Source: Crenothrix sp. D3 | Lineage (GTDB): Bacteria > Pseudomonadota > Gammaproteobacteria > Methylococcales > Methylomonadaceae | Length of the DNA: 64,000 nucleotides | Direction of reading: 5' to 3' | NCBI GenBank assembly: GCA_002134785.1 | Contig: MBQZ01000073.1 | Location: 84,101 to 148,100 of the forward strand | Part shown: positions 8,404-17,100 of the stretch, one piece after another | How the letters are laid out: each line of letters begins with the position of its first letter | Position numbering within the stretch: position 1 is the first letter of the stretch | Notes under the pieces: generated by a model | What the model was told of the DNA's origin: nothing | The model's input: the letters and a program-made list of their open reading frames with translations, nothing else | Database searches by the model: none | Made by a program: the position numbers and the translations under genes

Positions 8404-9543
8404 CTAAAACATCATGCCGCTACCAAAAAGTAAATCATCAAAATCATCGAGATCAGTATTTTTTGGAATTTTGTAGCTTTTTAGCCACGCTTTAAGCGCG
8501 GTAGGATTTTGAAACTCGTCCAGTTCTTTTTGAGCAGCGGCTATCTCCTCTTGCACTGTCTGAATATCCTCCGTCACTATTGTCATTAATCGCTTAGGAG
8601 ACAGCGATACATAAAAAGGCTGCTGTAAATCCATTTTAAACATGGCTTCAATTTGATGATTTTCCTGTTCTAATTCAGCCAGTTGCTCTTTTAATATCTT
8701 ATTGAAGTGTTTTAAACGATTATCCGCAATATGACTTAAATGTGCTGGATCGATTTGTTCAATTTCCAGCTGCAATGCCAGTAACTGCAATAAATCTTTT
8801 TTGCTATATGCCGTGTTAACGCGCTGCATCAACTCCGTTTTACGTTCACGCTCTTGTTCATCCTGTTCGCGGTCTGGATGCAATACCGCGACTAACTTAC
8901 GATACACCTCACGAACCGATTTGCTGGCTAATGCTTCCTCCTCTTGCTCACGCGCTTCTTTTTCTAACTGTTTTTTAGTTTTTTTACGCTCGTTAACAGG
9001 CGAGGCCGCTTCGGCTTGCTCACGCAATTTTTCCTTCAAATGTGCTTGGAATTTTTCTGGCGAACTGAAATCAGCATCATCACCCAATTTCAGATTCAGC
9101 ATATTTTCCACAATACTTTTCATCATATCGCCAATAGCCGCTTCATTCTCTTGGCTCATAACGTCGTAATCCTCACCACTGTATTTATTAAACAATGGCT
9201 TGAGTTCATCCATATCAAATTCAGCAATTAAATTTTCCGCTATTGAGCAAATAAGATGCTTTATTTTTGCTTTGTCGGTTTTTTTGAACAGCGAATTATC
9301 GTAATGCTGATCGAATAATTGCACCATGTCCGCTCTATGCTTATTTAGCGCATTGTCTAAAGGTTCATATTCAGCGTCAATTTTTTGCCGATACAAAGGA
9401 ATCGTTTCTTTCCATTCCAGCAGTAATTTTTTTTGCTGGTCGATTTTTTTGGTCAGGCTATTAAATTGCTTTTGAACGGCTGATAATATTTTTTTATCCG
9501 TTTTGGGGGTAATTCGGACGGTTTTGTTTTTGGATTGAGTCAT
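8404..9543 (-). CDS. J-domain-like protein with long coiled-coil regions
   Basis: A 379-residue acidic and lysine-rich protein with extensive predicted coiled coil. A degenerate J domain lies at about 209-255, with the HPD tripeptide at 222-224 that J proteins use to stimulate DnaK-type Hsp70s. The J domain is internal, flanked by charged helices (QLEKEAREQEEEALASK before it). Similar uncharacterised J-domain proteins exist in gammaproteobacteria; the client is unknown. It is transcribed convergently with hyfI and follows uvrD at a distance of about 100 bp. Confidence 0.7.
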   Translation of the reverse strand: MTQSKNKTVRITPKTDKKILSAVQKQFNSLTKKIDQQKKLLLEWKETIPLYRQKIDAEYEPLDNALNKHRADMVQLFDQHYDNSLFKKTDKAKIKHLICSIAENLIAEFDMDELKPLFNKYSGEDYDVMSQENEAAIGDMMKSIVENMLNLKLGDDADFSSPEKFQAHLKEKLREQAEAASPVNERKKTKKQLEKEAREQEEEALASKSVREVYRKLVAVLHPDREQDEQERERKTELMQRVNTAYSKKDLLQLLALQLEIEQIDPAHLSHIADNRLKHFNKILKEQLAELEQENHQIEAMFKMDLQQPFYVSLSPKRLMTIVTEDIQTVQEEIAAAQKELDEFQNPTALKAWLKSYKIPKNTDLDDFDDLLFGSGMMF

Positions 9544-9647
9544 TGAAATACCTCAAATAAAATAAATAGATAAATAATCACTATACAATAATTTTTGTTT
9601 CATTACATTCGGTACGCAATGTGTACCCTACAACCTAGAATTCAAAC

Positions 9648-11843
9648 TCACAACACATCCAAATTGGCATAAGCCAACATCAATTGTTTCTGACCGACTT
9701 GTTTGAAATTAACTACGACGCTTTCTTTATCGCCCTCCCCTTCACAGCGCACTACTACGCCAGCACCAAATTTAGCGTGGCTGACTTTTTGCCCAGTTTT
9801 ATAACGACCTGTGACGATGGGAGTGCGCGTCGCGGCAGGTTTTGTAGACATAAGCGGCGGGTAGGTAGAACGCGGCTTGCTAAATTCGCTGGGTTTTGCT
9901 GAGTTGGCGGGATAACTCGCGGTGGTCTGCATTCTAACGTTACTAATTAAATCTGCGGGAATGTCGCGTAAAAATCGTGACGGTTTTGGGTAGGTACTAC
10001 GTCCATATAACCAGCGGGCTTCAGCGTGCGTGATGGTGAGTTGTAGTCTGGCGCGGGTGATGCCGACATAACATAAACGACGTTCTTCTTCTAAACGGAC
10101 GACATCATCAATGGATTGTTGGGCAGGAAATAAGCCTTCTTCCATGCCAACTAAAAACACCTGTTTAAATTCCAGCCCTTTGGCAGTGTGTAAGGTCATG
10201 AGTTGTACGCAATCGTCAGCATCATCACCTTGTTGTTCGGCAGACTCCAAAACTGCATGAGTTAAAAATGAGTCCAACTCGTTCATATTTTCAGTATTAT
10301 CTTTGTCAAAATAAAACAGTTTTGCCGCGTTGACTAGTTCTTCTAAGTTTTCGACTTTTTCTTCACCTTTGTCTTTGTCTTTTTTGTGAAACTCCATCAG
10401 CCCGCTTTTTTCGACCACGAGCTGAACTTGTGCGCACAGTTCCAAGCCTTCGGCTTGTTCACTCAAGGCATTAATCAATGCGGAAAAAACCTGAATAGCA
10501 CGCGTATTTAACAGCGTGGCAGCCGCCCATAGCGAAATACCTTGTTCACGCGCAATATTGCGTAAATCGTCCTGCATTTTTGTACCAATGCCGCGCGTTG
10601 GCGTGTTAATTACCCGTTCAAAGGCGGTATCATCGTGGCGATTTGCTATTAAGCGTAGATAAGACAACGCGTTTTTAATTTCCGCACGGTCAAAAAAGCG
10701 CAAGCCGCCATAGACGCGATACGGCGTGCCTGTAATCATTAAACGTTCTTCAAATTGCCGTGATTGGGCATTAGAACGGTATAAAATCGCGGTGTCTTCG
10801 CGTTTACCGCCTGTTGCCACATAAGCGCGTATGCGTTCAACAACAAAATGCGCTTCATCTTGTTCATTGAATGCGGAATAAACCGCCAGCAATTCACCGT
10901 CGTCAGCGGTTGTCCATAATTCTTTGTCCATGCGTCCTTGATTTTTGGCAATCACGCAATTAGCAGCTTTGAGGATATTGCCTGTGGAGCGGTAGTTTTG
11001 TTCCAGTTTGACGAGGATAGGAGTGGGAAAGTATTCCTTCATGAAACGGGTCAAATTCTCAATTTTTGCACCGCGCCAACCGTAGATAGATTGGTCATCA
11101 TCACCCACCATGAACAAATTATTTTGGTCTTTAGTTAATAATCCCAACCATTCATACTGCACGGTGTTGGTATCTTGAAATTCATCAACGTGAACTTGGC
11201 GAAATTGTTGTTGATAATGTGCCAACAGCTCTTCATTATCGCGTAATAGTTCCAATGCTCTGAGCAGCAATTCGGCAAAATCCACCAACCCAGCACGAAA
11301 ACATTGCGCTTCATAAGCACGATACAGCAAGGCGAGCTGTTGCTCATGTGGATCAGCGGTATCGGGCAAGTGCTTAGCGCGAATACCTTCATCTTTTTGG
11401 GCGTTGATGTACCACTGTACGTCACGCGGCATCCAGATTTTTTCATCCATATTCAGCGCGTTGAGCAAGCGTTTTATTACTCGCAATTGATCGCTAGCAT
11501 CCATGACTTGAAAATTATCAGGTAATCGCGCTTCGGCGGCGTGTCGTCTTAATAAACGGTGTGCGATGCCGTGAAATGTGCCTATCCACATTCGTTGGGT
11601 AGGTATATCGAGTAGCCGTTCAATCCGTCCACGCATTTCTTTAGCGGCTTTATTGGTGAACGTGACCGCTAAAATATTGTGCGGCGACAGTTGCCGCATT
11701 TGAATTTGCCACGCGATACGGTGGACTAACACCCGCGTTTTACCGCTACCTGCGCCTGCTAAAACCAGTACGGGTTGAGAGGGTGCGGTGACAGCTTCCC
11801 GTTGTGCGTTATTTAAAGAGTCGGTAATTTTGTTAATATCCAT
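9648..11843 (-). CDS. uvrD: DNA helicase II, UvrD
   Basis: A 731-residue superfamily-1A 3'-5' helicase for nucleotide excision and mismatch repair. Walker A is GAGSGKT at 30-36. The DEFQDTN Walker B, GDDDQSIYGWRGA, QNYRSTGNIL and VTRARLQL-type helicase motifs follow in the UvrD order. The C-terminal part ends with the UvrD tail that binds partners (KFGAGVVVRCEGEGDKESVV). Length matches E. coli UvrD (720). It is a monocistronic-looking gene. Confidence 0.95.
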   Translation of the reverse strand: MDINKITDSLNNAQREAVTAPSQPVLVLAGAGSGKTRVLVHRIAWQIQMRQLSPHNILAVTFTNKAAKEMRGRIERLLDIPTQRMWIGTFHGIAHRLLRRHAAEARLPDNFQVMDASDQLRVIKRLLNALNMDEKIWMPRDVQWYINAQKDEGIRAKHLPDTADPHEQQLALLYRAYEAQCFRAGLVDFAELLLRALELLRDNEELLAHYQQQFRQVHVDEFQDTNTVQYEWLGLLTKDQNNLFMVGDDDQSIYGWRGAKIENLTRFMKEYFPTPILVKLEQNYRSTGNILKAANCVIAKNQGRMDKELWTTADDGELLAVYSAFNEQDEAHFVVERIRAYVATGGKREDTAILYRSNAQSRQFEERLMITGTPYRVYGGLRFFDRAEIKNALSYLRLIANRHDDTAFERVINTPTRGIGTKMQDDLRNIAREQGISLWAAATLLNTRAIQVFSALINALSEQAEGLELCAQVQLVVEKSGLMEFHKKDKDKGEEKVENLEELVNAAKLFYFDKDNTENMNELDSFLTHAVLESAEQQGDDADDCVQLMTLHTAKGLEFKQVFLVGMEEGLFPAQQSIDDVVRLEEERRLCYVGITRARLQLTITHAEARWLYGRSTYPKPSRFLRDIPADLISNVRMQTTASYPANSAKPSEFSKPRSTYPPLMSTKPAATRTPIVTGRYKTGQKVSHAKFGAGVVVRCEGEGDKESVVVNFKQVGQKQLMLAYANLDVL

Positions 11844-11944
11844 TGTTTATTGCTTGCAGATTTTTTGTAGCTGTGTATATTGCGGTAAACTTTACGCCAG
11901 CGCGTAAACTTAACTGACCTAAATAATACCAAGAGGATTTTAAA

Positions 11945-12196
11945 ATGAGTTTTGATTATAAACGTATGCTTAAATTTGAACACAACGTGGGCGAGAAAGA
12001 AGCAAAATATAGACTGTATGCAGGTTCAGCCGCTTTATTTATTTCTGTTTTTATCGCTTCTATCGCGTTGTTGTTGATTGGTTTAGTGTTAGTTGCGACT
12101 GGCTATTCTGGCTGGTGTCCTGCGTACTCAGGTATGAATAAAAATACTTGTGTAACTGGCGAATCAGCTGAAGAAACACCCGAAGCGACCAGCTAA
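11945..12196 (+). CDS. DUF2892-type small inner-membrane protein
   Basis: An 83-residue protein with NVGEKEAKYRLYAG near its N-terminus, two adjacent hydrophobic segments, and a GWCPAYSGMNKNTC motif. This layout is that of DUF2892 proteins (as in the YgaP membrane part). The two cysteines after the membrane segment are conserved in the family and their role is unclear. A short acidic tail follows. An AAGAGG ribosome-binding site precedes the ATG, and a palindrome ends the unit. Confidence 0.8.
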   Translation: MSFDYKRMLKFEHNVGEKEAKYRLYAGSAALFISVFIASIALLLIGLVLVATGYSGWCPAYSGMNKNTCVTGESAEETPEATS

Positions 12197-12205
12197 AAAA
12201 GAAAC

Positions 12206-12230
12206 CTCCGAGGTTTTAAAAACCTCGGAG
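12206..12230. terminator. Palindrome between convergent DUF2892 gene and fxsA (family A)
   Basis: Arms CTCCGAGGTT and AACCTCGGAG with a five-base loop, A-rich before and TTCTT after. It is a likely bidirectional terminator and a member of the recurring CCTCCGAGG family. Confidence 0.6.
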
Positions 12231-12273
12231 TTCTTGCCTCACAAGCACACAAACCAAGGTTTGTACTCCACAG

Positions 12274-12717
12274 CTAGTCTTCTTTACGAAACTCACCTTC
12301 CAGTACATTGCTTTCAGCCGCTTTAGTTTGCCCAAAACCAGCACTCGCTTCTGCTACAACAAGATAATGTTCCATAATGTATTGCGCGATTTTTTTACGC
12401 GTTGTGGGAATCAAACACGCAAACCCCAGCACATCAGTAATAAACCCTGGAGTTAATAATAACGCGCCTCCGACTAAAATTAATGGCCCTTCAACCATTT
12501 CATAAGCAGGTATTTCACCGCGTGCTAAGCTTTCTTGAAAGCGTTTAAACGTCTCAAACCCTTGCTGCCGCAACAACCAAGCCCCCAACACGGCCGTAAA
12601 TACGACCAGCAAAATAGTGGGAAACGCCCCGATAATACTACCGACACCTAACAGTAAATAAATTTCTGCAAACGGAATAACCAGCACGATTAGCAACAAA
12701 ATTTGGAAAATTTTCAT
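12274..12717 (-). CDS. fxsA: FxsA family membrane protein
   Basis: A 147-residue protein of the FxsA family, named for suppression of F-exclusion of phage T7 in E. coli. The N-terminal hydrophobic segments (LIVLVIPFAEIYLLLGVG), the GAWLLRQQGFETF stretch and the EGPLILVGGALLLTPGFITD motif are all typical. I place the start at 12717 (MKIFQILLL) and not at 12780, because family members begin at that hydrophobic segment. It is divergent from cutA. Confidence 0.9.
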   Translation of the reverse strand: MKIFQILLLIVLVIPFAEIYLLLGVGSIIGAFPTILLVVFTAVLGAWLLRQQGFETFKRFQESLARGEIPAYEMVEGPLILVGGALLLTPGFITDVLGFACLIPTTRKKIAQYIMEHYLVVAEASAGFGQTKAAESNVLEGEFRKED

Positions 12718-12835
12718 GATGTATAGTCTCAAAGGTTCAAGGTCACTGCTATTAGCAATGTTACGACAATATAAAGACAATTCTTATGAATTTCTAGGAT
12801 AATATCCGCTATTTAACATTAACTGCCGATAAAAA

Positions 12836-13162
12836 ATGTCCACTGATTATCAAATCGTCTTTTGTAACTGCCCTGATAAGGGTACAGCGGAAAAAATCGC
12901 TTATGTGTTGATTGAGAATAATGTCGCGGCGTGTGTGAATATCGTGCCGAATATGACTTCTATTTATCGCTGGCAAGGTGAAATTGAACAAGTCGAAGAA
13001 TGTTTGTTACTGATTAAAGCGCGTCAAGATATTTATCCACAGCTTGAAAGCCTGATAAAACAGCATCACCCTTATCAGTTACCTGAAATTATTGCCGTCG
13101 CAATTGAGCGCGGTTTACCTGATTACCTGCACTGGATAGATTCATGCCATTCATTCAACTAA
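12836..13162 (+). CDS. cutA: CutA1 divalent-cation tolerance protein
   Basis: A 108-residue CutA protein, a small trimeric protein with a ferredoxin-like fold linked to copper tolerance and thiol redox in E. coli. Typical segments are CPDKGTAEKIAYVLIENN, AACVNIVP, SIYRWQGEIEQVEE and HPYQLPEIIAV. It overlaps dsbD by 19 bases, the usual gammaproteobacterial pairing. Confidence 0.93.
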   Translation: MSTDYQIVFCNCPDKGTAEKIAYVLIENNVAACVNIVPNMTSIYRWQGEIEQVEECLLLIKARQDIYPQLESLIKQHHPYQLPEIIAVAIERGLPDYLHWIDSCHSFN

Positions 13163-15327
13163 TTTTTTTAAGTCTGCTGTTATCGTTTCAAGCCGCGTGG
13201 GCTGACACTGAAACTTTACCGCCCGACCAAGTCTTTCAAGTGTCAGCCGTCGCGCTGAATAATGAACAGGTGGAAGTCACTTGGCACATTCTGGACGGTT
13301 ATTATCTGTATCGCGATAAAACGCATATTGATTCTAAAACGCCCACTGTGCAGTTAGGTGTAGCGGCTTTTCCAGTCGGTGAAATTAAGCATGACGAGTA
13401 TTTCGGTAACATGGAAATTTACCGTAATACCTTGAAAGTCATTCAACCCATTAAAGCGGGTGGTGCAACTAGCGTTGCGTTATCGCTACGTTATCAAGGC
13501 TGCGCGGATAAAGGCATTTGTTATCCGCCACAAAAAACCACGCTGGAGATTGCATTACCCACAGTCGCCGCTGTTGCACAAGAAAATCCACTCGCGCAAT
13601 TGCTCAATCGTGCAAAAAATAAAGAGGAATTACTGCCCGCTGAACAAGCGTTTCAATTTTTTGCGACGCTTAAAAATGACAATACGGTCGCGGTGAATTG
13701 GCATATTGCGCAGGGCTATTATTTGTACCGCGAAAAAATTCACTTGGAATTAATAAACGCGTCCGATGTACAACTGGGCAGTTTTACGCTGCCCAACGGT
13801 ATTCCTAAAGAAGATGAAGCCTTTGGCAAAGTGGAAATTTTTTATGATGAATTGATGGTTGATGTGCCGCTGTTACGCACGCATTCAACAGCGCAAACCG
13901 TGACCTTGAAAGCCAGTTTTCAAGGCTGTGCAGAGCGTGGCGTGTGTTATCCACCGATGACGCAATCGGTAGAATTAGCACTGCCCGTGGGTAAGGTAAG
14001 CACACCTGTTAAAGTCACGCCCGTGTTATCGGAACAAGATCAAATTGTCGATTCATTAAAACACGATAGTTTTGCTATGACCTTACTGAGCTTTTTCGGC
14101 TTCGGTTTATTGTTATCCATGACTCCGTGTATTTTCCCGATGATTCCAATTTTGTCGGGCATTATTGTCGGACATGGCAATCACATCACCACCACTCGCG
14201 CGTTTTTATTATCGTTGAGTTATGTGGTCGCCTCAGCGGTGACTTACACGGTGTTTGGCATACTCGCGGCGTTGTTTGGTGAAAACTTACAAACTCTGTT
14301 CCAACAACCGTGGATAGTGGGCTTATTCAGCGCAGTATTTGTGCTGTTATCGTTATCCATGTTTGGTTTTTATAATTTACAACTACCTAATTCGATACAA
14401 ACGAAACTGCATAATTCCAGCGTTAGACACCAAGATGGTTCATTGTGGGGCGCGGCAATTATGGGCGCGTTATCGTCGTTAATTGTCGGACCGTGTGTAG
14501 CGGCACCGTTAGCAGGCGCGTTAATTTTTATTGGGCAAACAGGCGATGCACTGTTAGGTGGTAGTGCGTTATTTGCGTTGGGTTTAGGTATGGGCGTACC
14601 GTTATTATTATTGGGAACGTCGGCAGGTAAATTATTACCCAGAGCAGGTAATTGGATGAATGCCACTAAAGCCGTATTCGGCGTGGTGATGTTGGCAGTT
14701 GCGGTGTGGATGCTTAGTCGCGTGTTACCGCCGACGGTGACGATGTTATTGTGGGCAATGTTGTTAGTATTACCCTCGATTTATCTCAGTGCAATTGACC
14801 CCTTACCCGAACACGCGTCAGGCTGGCGTAAATTATGGAAAGGCGTGGGTTTGATGATGCTAGTTTATGGCGTACTGTTGCTGATTGGCTTGAGTATGGG
14901 TAATAGCAATCCATTAAAACCGCTACAAGGCTTTGCTATGAACACAGCCCAAACCGCTGAGCAAGGCATTGTTTTTCAACGTATTCACGCTGACGAGCTA
15001 GATGCCAAACTAAAACAAGCGAGTACTGACGGCAAAAAAGTCATGCTGGATTTTTACGCCGACTGGTGCATTTCATGTAAAGAAATGGAGACGTATACCT
15101 TTAGTGATGCCAAAGTAAAACAAGCCCTCAGTGGTTTTGTGTTGCTACAAGTCGATGTCACTGAAAATTCTACCGCCGATAAAGCCTTGCTAGAAAAATT
15201 CAAACTCATTGGGCCACCTGCTATTTTATTTTTTGGTGTTGACCAACAAGAACACCCCGAACACCGTGTTATCGGCTATCAAGATGTCGATACCTTTCTT
15301 GAATCACTTGCACACGTTAAATTATGA
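13144..15327 (+). CDS. dsbD: Thiol:disulfide interchange protein DsbD with duplicated N-terminal domain
   Basis: DsbD carries electrons from cytoplasmic thioredoxin across the inner membrane to periplasmic reductases. This 727-residue version has a signal peptide (1-20), then two copies of the alpha domain. The first is at about 25-140 with C120 and C126 (YQGCADKGICYPP); the second at about 163-282 with C262 and C268 (FQGCAERGVCYPP). A membrane domain from about 310 follows, with C329 (MTPCIFPMIPIL) and a second half GPCVAAPLAGA, then a C-terminal thioredoxin domain with WCISC (C642, C645). Most DsbDs are about 570-600 residues with one alpha domain. It is coupled to the TlpA-like gene by an ATGA overlap. 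Confidence 0.95.
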   Translation: MPFIQLIFLSLLLSFQAAWADTETLPPDQVFQVSAVALNNEQVEVTWHILDGYYLYRDKTHIDSKTPTVQLGVAAFPVGEIKHDEYFGNMEIYRNTLKVIQPIKAGGATSVALSLRYQGCADKGICYPPQKTTLEIALPTVAAVAQENPLAQLLNRAKNKEELLPAEQAFQFFATLKNDNTVAVNWHIAQGYYLYREKIHLELINASDVQLGSFTLPNGIPKEDEAFGKVEIFYDELMVDVPLLRTHSTAQTVTLKASFQGCAERGVCYPPMTQSVELALPVGKVSTPVKVTPVLSEQDQIVDSLKHDSFAMTLLSFFGFGLLLSMTPCIFPMIPILSGIIVGHGNHITTTRAFLLSLSYVVASAVTYTVFGILAALFGENLQTLFQQPWIVGLFSAVFVLLSLSMFGFYNLQLPNSIQTKLHNSSVRHQDGSLWGAAIMGALSSLIVGPCVAAPLAGALIFIGQTGDALLGGSALFALGLGMGVPLLLLGTSAGKLLPRAGNWMNATKAVFGVVMLAVAVWMLSRVLPPTVTMLLWAMLLVLPSIYLSAIDPLPEHASGWRKLWKGVGLMMLVYGVLLLIGLSMGNSNPLKPLQGFAMNTAQTAEQGIVFQRIHADELDAKLKQASTDGKKVMLDFYADWCISCKEMETYTFSDAKVKQALSGFVLLQVDVTENSTADKALLEKFKLIGPPAILFFGVDQQEHPEHRVIGYQDVDTFLESLAHVKL

Positions 15328-15836
15328 AACCATCAGAATTGATTATTATCGTTGCCGTCCTCGCCTTAGGTGTGGGACTCACAGCGCGGTTTATTATGTC
15401 ACCCGCTGAAAACACTCGCCCTACGCCGTTAGCGGAATTTAGTTTGCCTGACATTTCAGACAAACAACACAACAGCAATGAATGGCAGGGTAAAATTCGC
15501 GTTATTAATTTTTGGGCAACGTGGTGTGCGCCCTGCCGTAAAGAAATACCTGAATTTATTGCCTTACAAGAAAAATACGCAGCTAAAAACGTGCAGTTTA
15601 TTGGTATTGCCGTGGATGATAAAACAGCCGTTATTGATTACCTAAAAACCATTAACATCAACTACCCCATATTAATTGGCGGCGACGCGGCAATGGTACA
15701 AGCGCAACAATTAGGTAATCGTATTGGCGCGTTACCCTATACCGTAATCGTTAATGCGCAAGGGCAAGTCATTCATCAACAAGCAGGTGAGTTTTCGACT
15801 GAAGAGTTAGTCAGCGTTATTAAACCATTGCTATAA
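15324..15836 (+). CDS. TlpA/ResA-like membrane-anchored thioredoxin
   Basis: A 170-residue periplasmic thiol-disulfide oxidoreductase with an uncleaved-looking N-terminal membrane anchor (about 5-25) and the motif WATWCAPCRKE (C68, C71). The EGIxVDD-like segment and cis-proline region (GALPYTVIV) fit TlpA/ResA proteins. It overlaps dsbD by four bases, so it is a probable partner that receives electrons from DsbD. The repeat-rich gap after it marks the end of the conserved block. Confidence 0.9.
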   Translation: MKPSELIIIVAVLALGVGLTARFIMSPAENTRPTPLAEFSLPDISDKQHNSNEWQGKIRVINFWATWCAPCRKEIPEFIALQEKYAAKNVQFIGIAVDDKTAVIDYLKTININYPILIGGDAAMVQAQQLGNRIGALPYTVIVNAQGQVIHQQAGEFSTEELVSVIKPLL

Positions 15837-15907
15837 GGTTGCTGTACGCCACTTAAATTGGCGCATTAAAAATACAAAAGTCTTTTAACAAAATGGAAAA
15901 CAGGCTT

Positions 15908-16025
15908 AACCGTTCGTCCTGAGCTTGTCGAAGGAAGCTTGTCGAAGGAAGCCTGTCGAAGTATGGATGGTTAAGCCGCTCATGGTTCGACTGTTCGACA
16001 AGCTCACAGCTCACCACGAACGGTA
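15908..16025. repeat. Long imperfect inverted repeat, family C (CCGTTCGT ... ACGAACGG)
   Basis: Outer arms run from AACCGTTCGTCCTGAGCTTG to the matching GCTCACCACGAACGGT end, with nested TTCGACAAGCTC / GAGCTTGTCGAA motifs and a tandem GCTTGTCGAAGGAA duplication inside. The same family occurs at 53085-53200 and 56465-56620, sharing even the outer AATAAAATGAT(A/G)CCGTTCGTGGTGAG sequence (here on the reverse strand). Confidence 0.8.
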
Positions 16026-16075
16026 TCATTTTATTGAGCTTTAGCTATATTTTACTGCGTAAAATGTCATTCTTC

Positions 16076-16645
16076 TCATGAACGCGTAAACCACTTTTCC
16101 AGTGTCAGAAAAGTCATACAGGCAGACTCGATTACGCACTCTTCATCCGCCTTGAAAGTTGTCAACTGCTCCCTGAATGACTGCCACATCAAACCAGTGG
16201 CATCACCATAACCTGAAAAAAAAGCAGTACCGTTGCGGGCATCAAGATCAAGTAATTGCTTGATGTGGCGGCTGATTACCTGACCGCCCAAAGTTGCACC
16301 TTCCATTACATAAAGACAGCCTAGAGCTTGGTCAACGTCAGCGCAAGCGGGAAGTTCGTTGCATTGGGGAAGCTGAGCAATCGTTTCTACTTCAACGCCT
16401 AGCGCGACAAGATCCTTTTCCAACAAGGATAATTTGATGCGTTGGTTTAAATCTGGCATCCACGTTCTTAACGCTGGAACACTCGCTAATCGCGCTTCTA
16501 GGGGACAGTAATAGCCCCAGAAAGTTTTTATCAAGCGCAGGTAATCCGTGTGTGACAAATTGGGGGATAGAAAATCCAGCGTTTGCTCTAGGCTTTCGTG
16601 ATAAGGTCGGGTTGTTTGTTTCAGTGCGATCAGTAAAGAAGTCAT
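16076..16645 (-). CDS. bphO: Bacterial heme oxygenase (BphO-like)
   Basis: A 189-residue heme oxygenase that opens heme to biliverdin, the chromophore of bacteriophytochromes. H16 (TTRPYHESLE) is the likely proximal heme ligand and the glycine-rich distal helix is LYVMEGATLGGQVIS. It lies 20 bases downstream of the response-regulator gene and on the same strand as the phytochrome operon, so it probably supplies the chromophore to the photoreceptor encoded two genes upstream. Confidence 0.9.
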   Translation of the reverse strand: MTSLLIALKQTTRPYHESLEQTLDFLSPNLSHTDYLRLIKTFWGYYCPLEARLASVPALRTWMPDLNQRIKLSLLEKDLVALGVEVETIAQLPQCNELPACADVDQALGCLYVMEGATLGGQVISRHIKQLLDLDARNGTAFFSGYGDATGLMWQSFREQLTTFKADEECVIESACMTFLTLEKWFTRS

Positions 16646-16665
16646 GTTTTTGGGATTCAGTGGTT

Positions 16666-17100
16666 TTATTCAGGGAGCGTTACTGCGTCAAACCAATAAT
16701 GAGTGAGGTAACGCAATTTCTCTACATAGGAATCAAGGCTCAGCGGCTTACAGAGATAGCCCGCCGCACCTAAACTATAGCAGGTACTGACATCACTGGG
16801 ATTATTGGAGGTTGATACCACTACAATTGGAATTGCTGGCGGTGACTCGATAGCGCGGAATTCTTTAAGGAATTGCAAACCATTCATTCTTGGCAGATTA
16901 AGATCGAGCAACACTAAACACGGAAGCAAATCGTTCCAATCGCCTGCTGTCGCCCGCGACTGCAAATGTAACAGCACCTCTTCGGCGCGGGTGGCACGGA
17001 TGATTGGATGGGTAAAACCGATTTTATCTAACGCCCAACACGTCACTTCAAAATCTTCGTCGGAATCTTCAATAATCAACAGTGGGCGATTTTTCTTCAT
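16666..17100 (-). CDS. Single-domain response regulator, Rcp1-like
   Basis: A 144-residue CheY-like receiver with no output domain. The phosphoacceptor is D66 (LVLLDLNLPRMNG), acidic pair E11/D12, and Lys in LCKPLSL. The extended form with VVVSTSNNPSDVSTCYSLGA is typical of the Rcp1/phytochrome-linked regulators. Its start overlaps the stop of the phytochrome gene by four bases, so it is the likely phosphotransfer partner of that kinase. Confidence 0.92.
   Translation of the reverse strand: MKKNRPLLIIEDSDEDFEVTCWALDKIGFTHPIIRATRAEEVLLHLQSRATAGDWNDLLPCLVLLDLNLPRMNGLQFLKEFRAIESPPAIPIVVVSTSNNPSDVSTCYSLGAAGYLCKPLSLDSYVEKLRYLTHYWFDAVTLPE

Noticed and set aside
15908..16025. CRISPR array from repeated GCTTGTCGAAGGAA
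   Set aside because: Only two tandem copies without spacers; it is part of a palindromic repeat found elsewhere.
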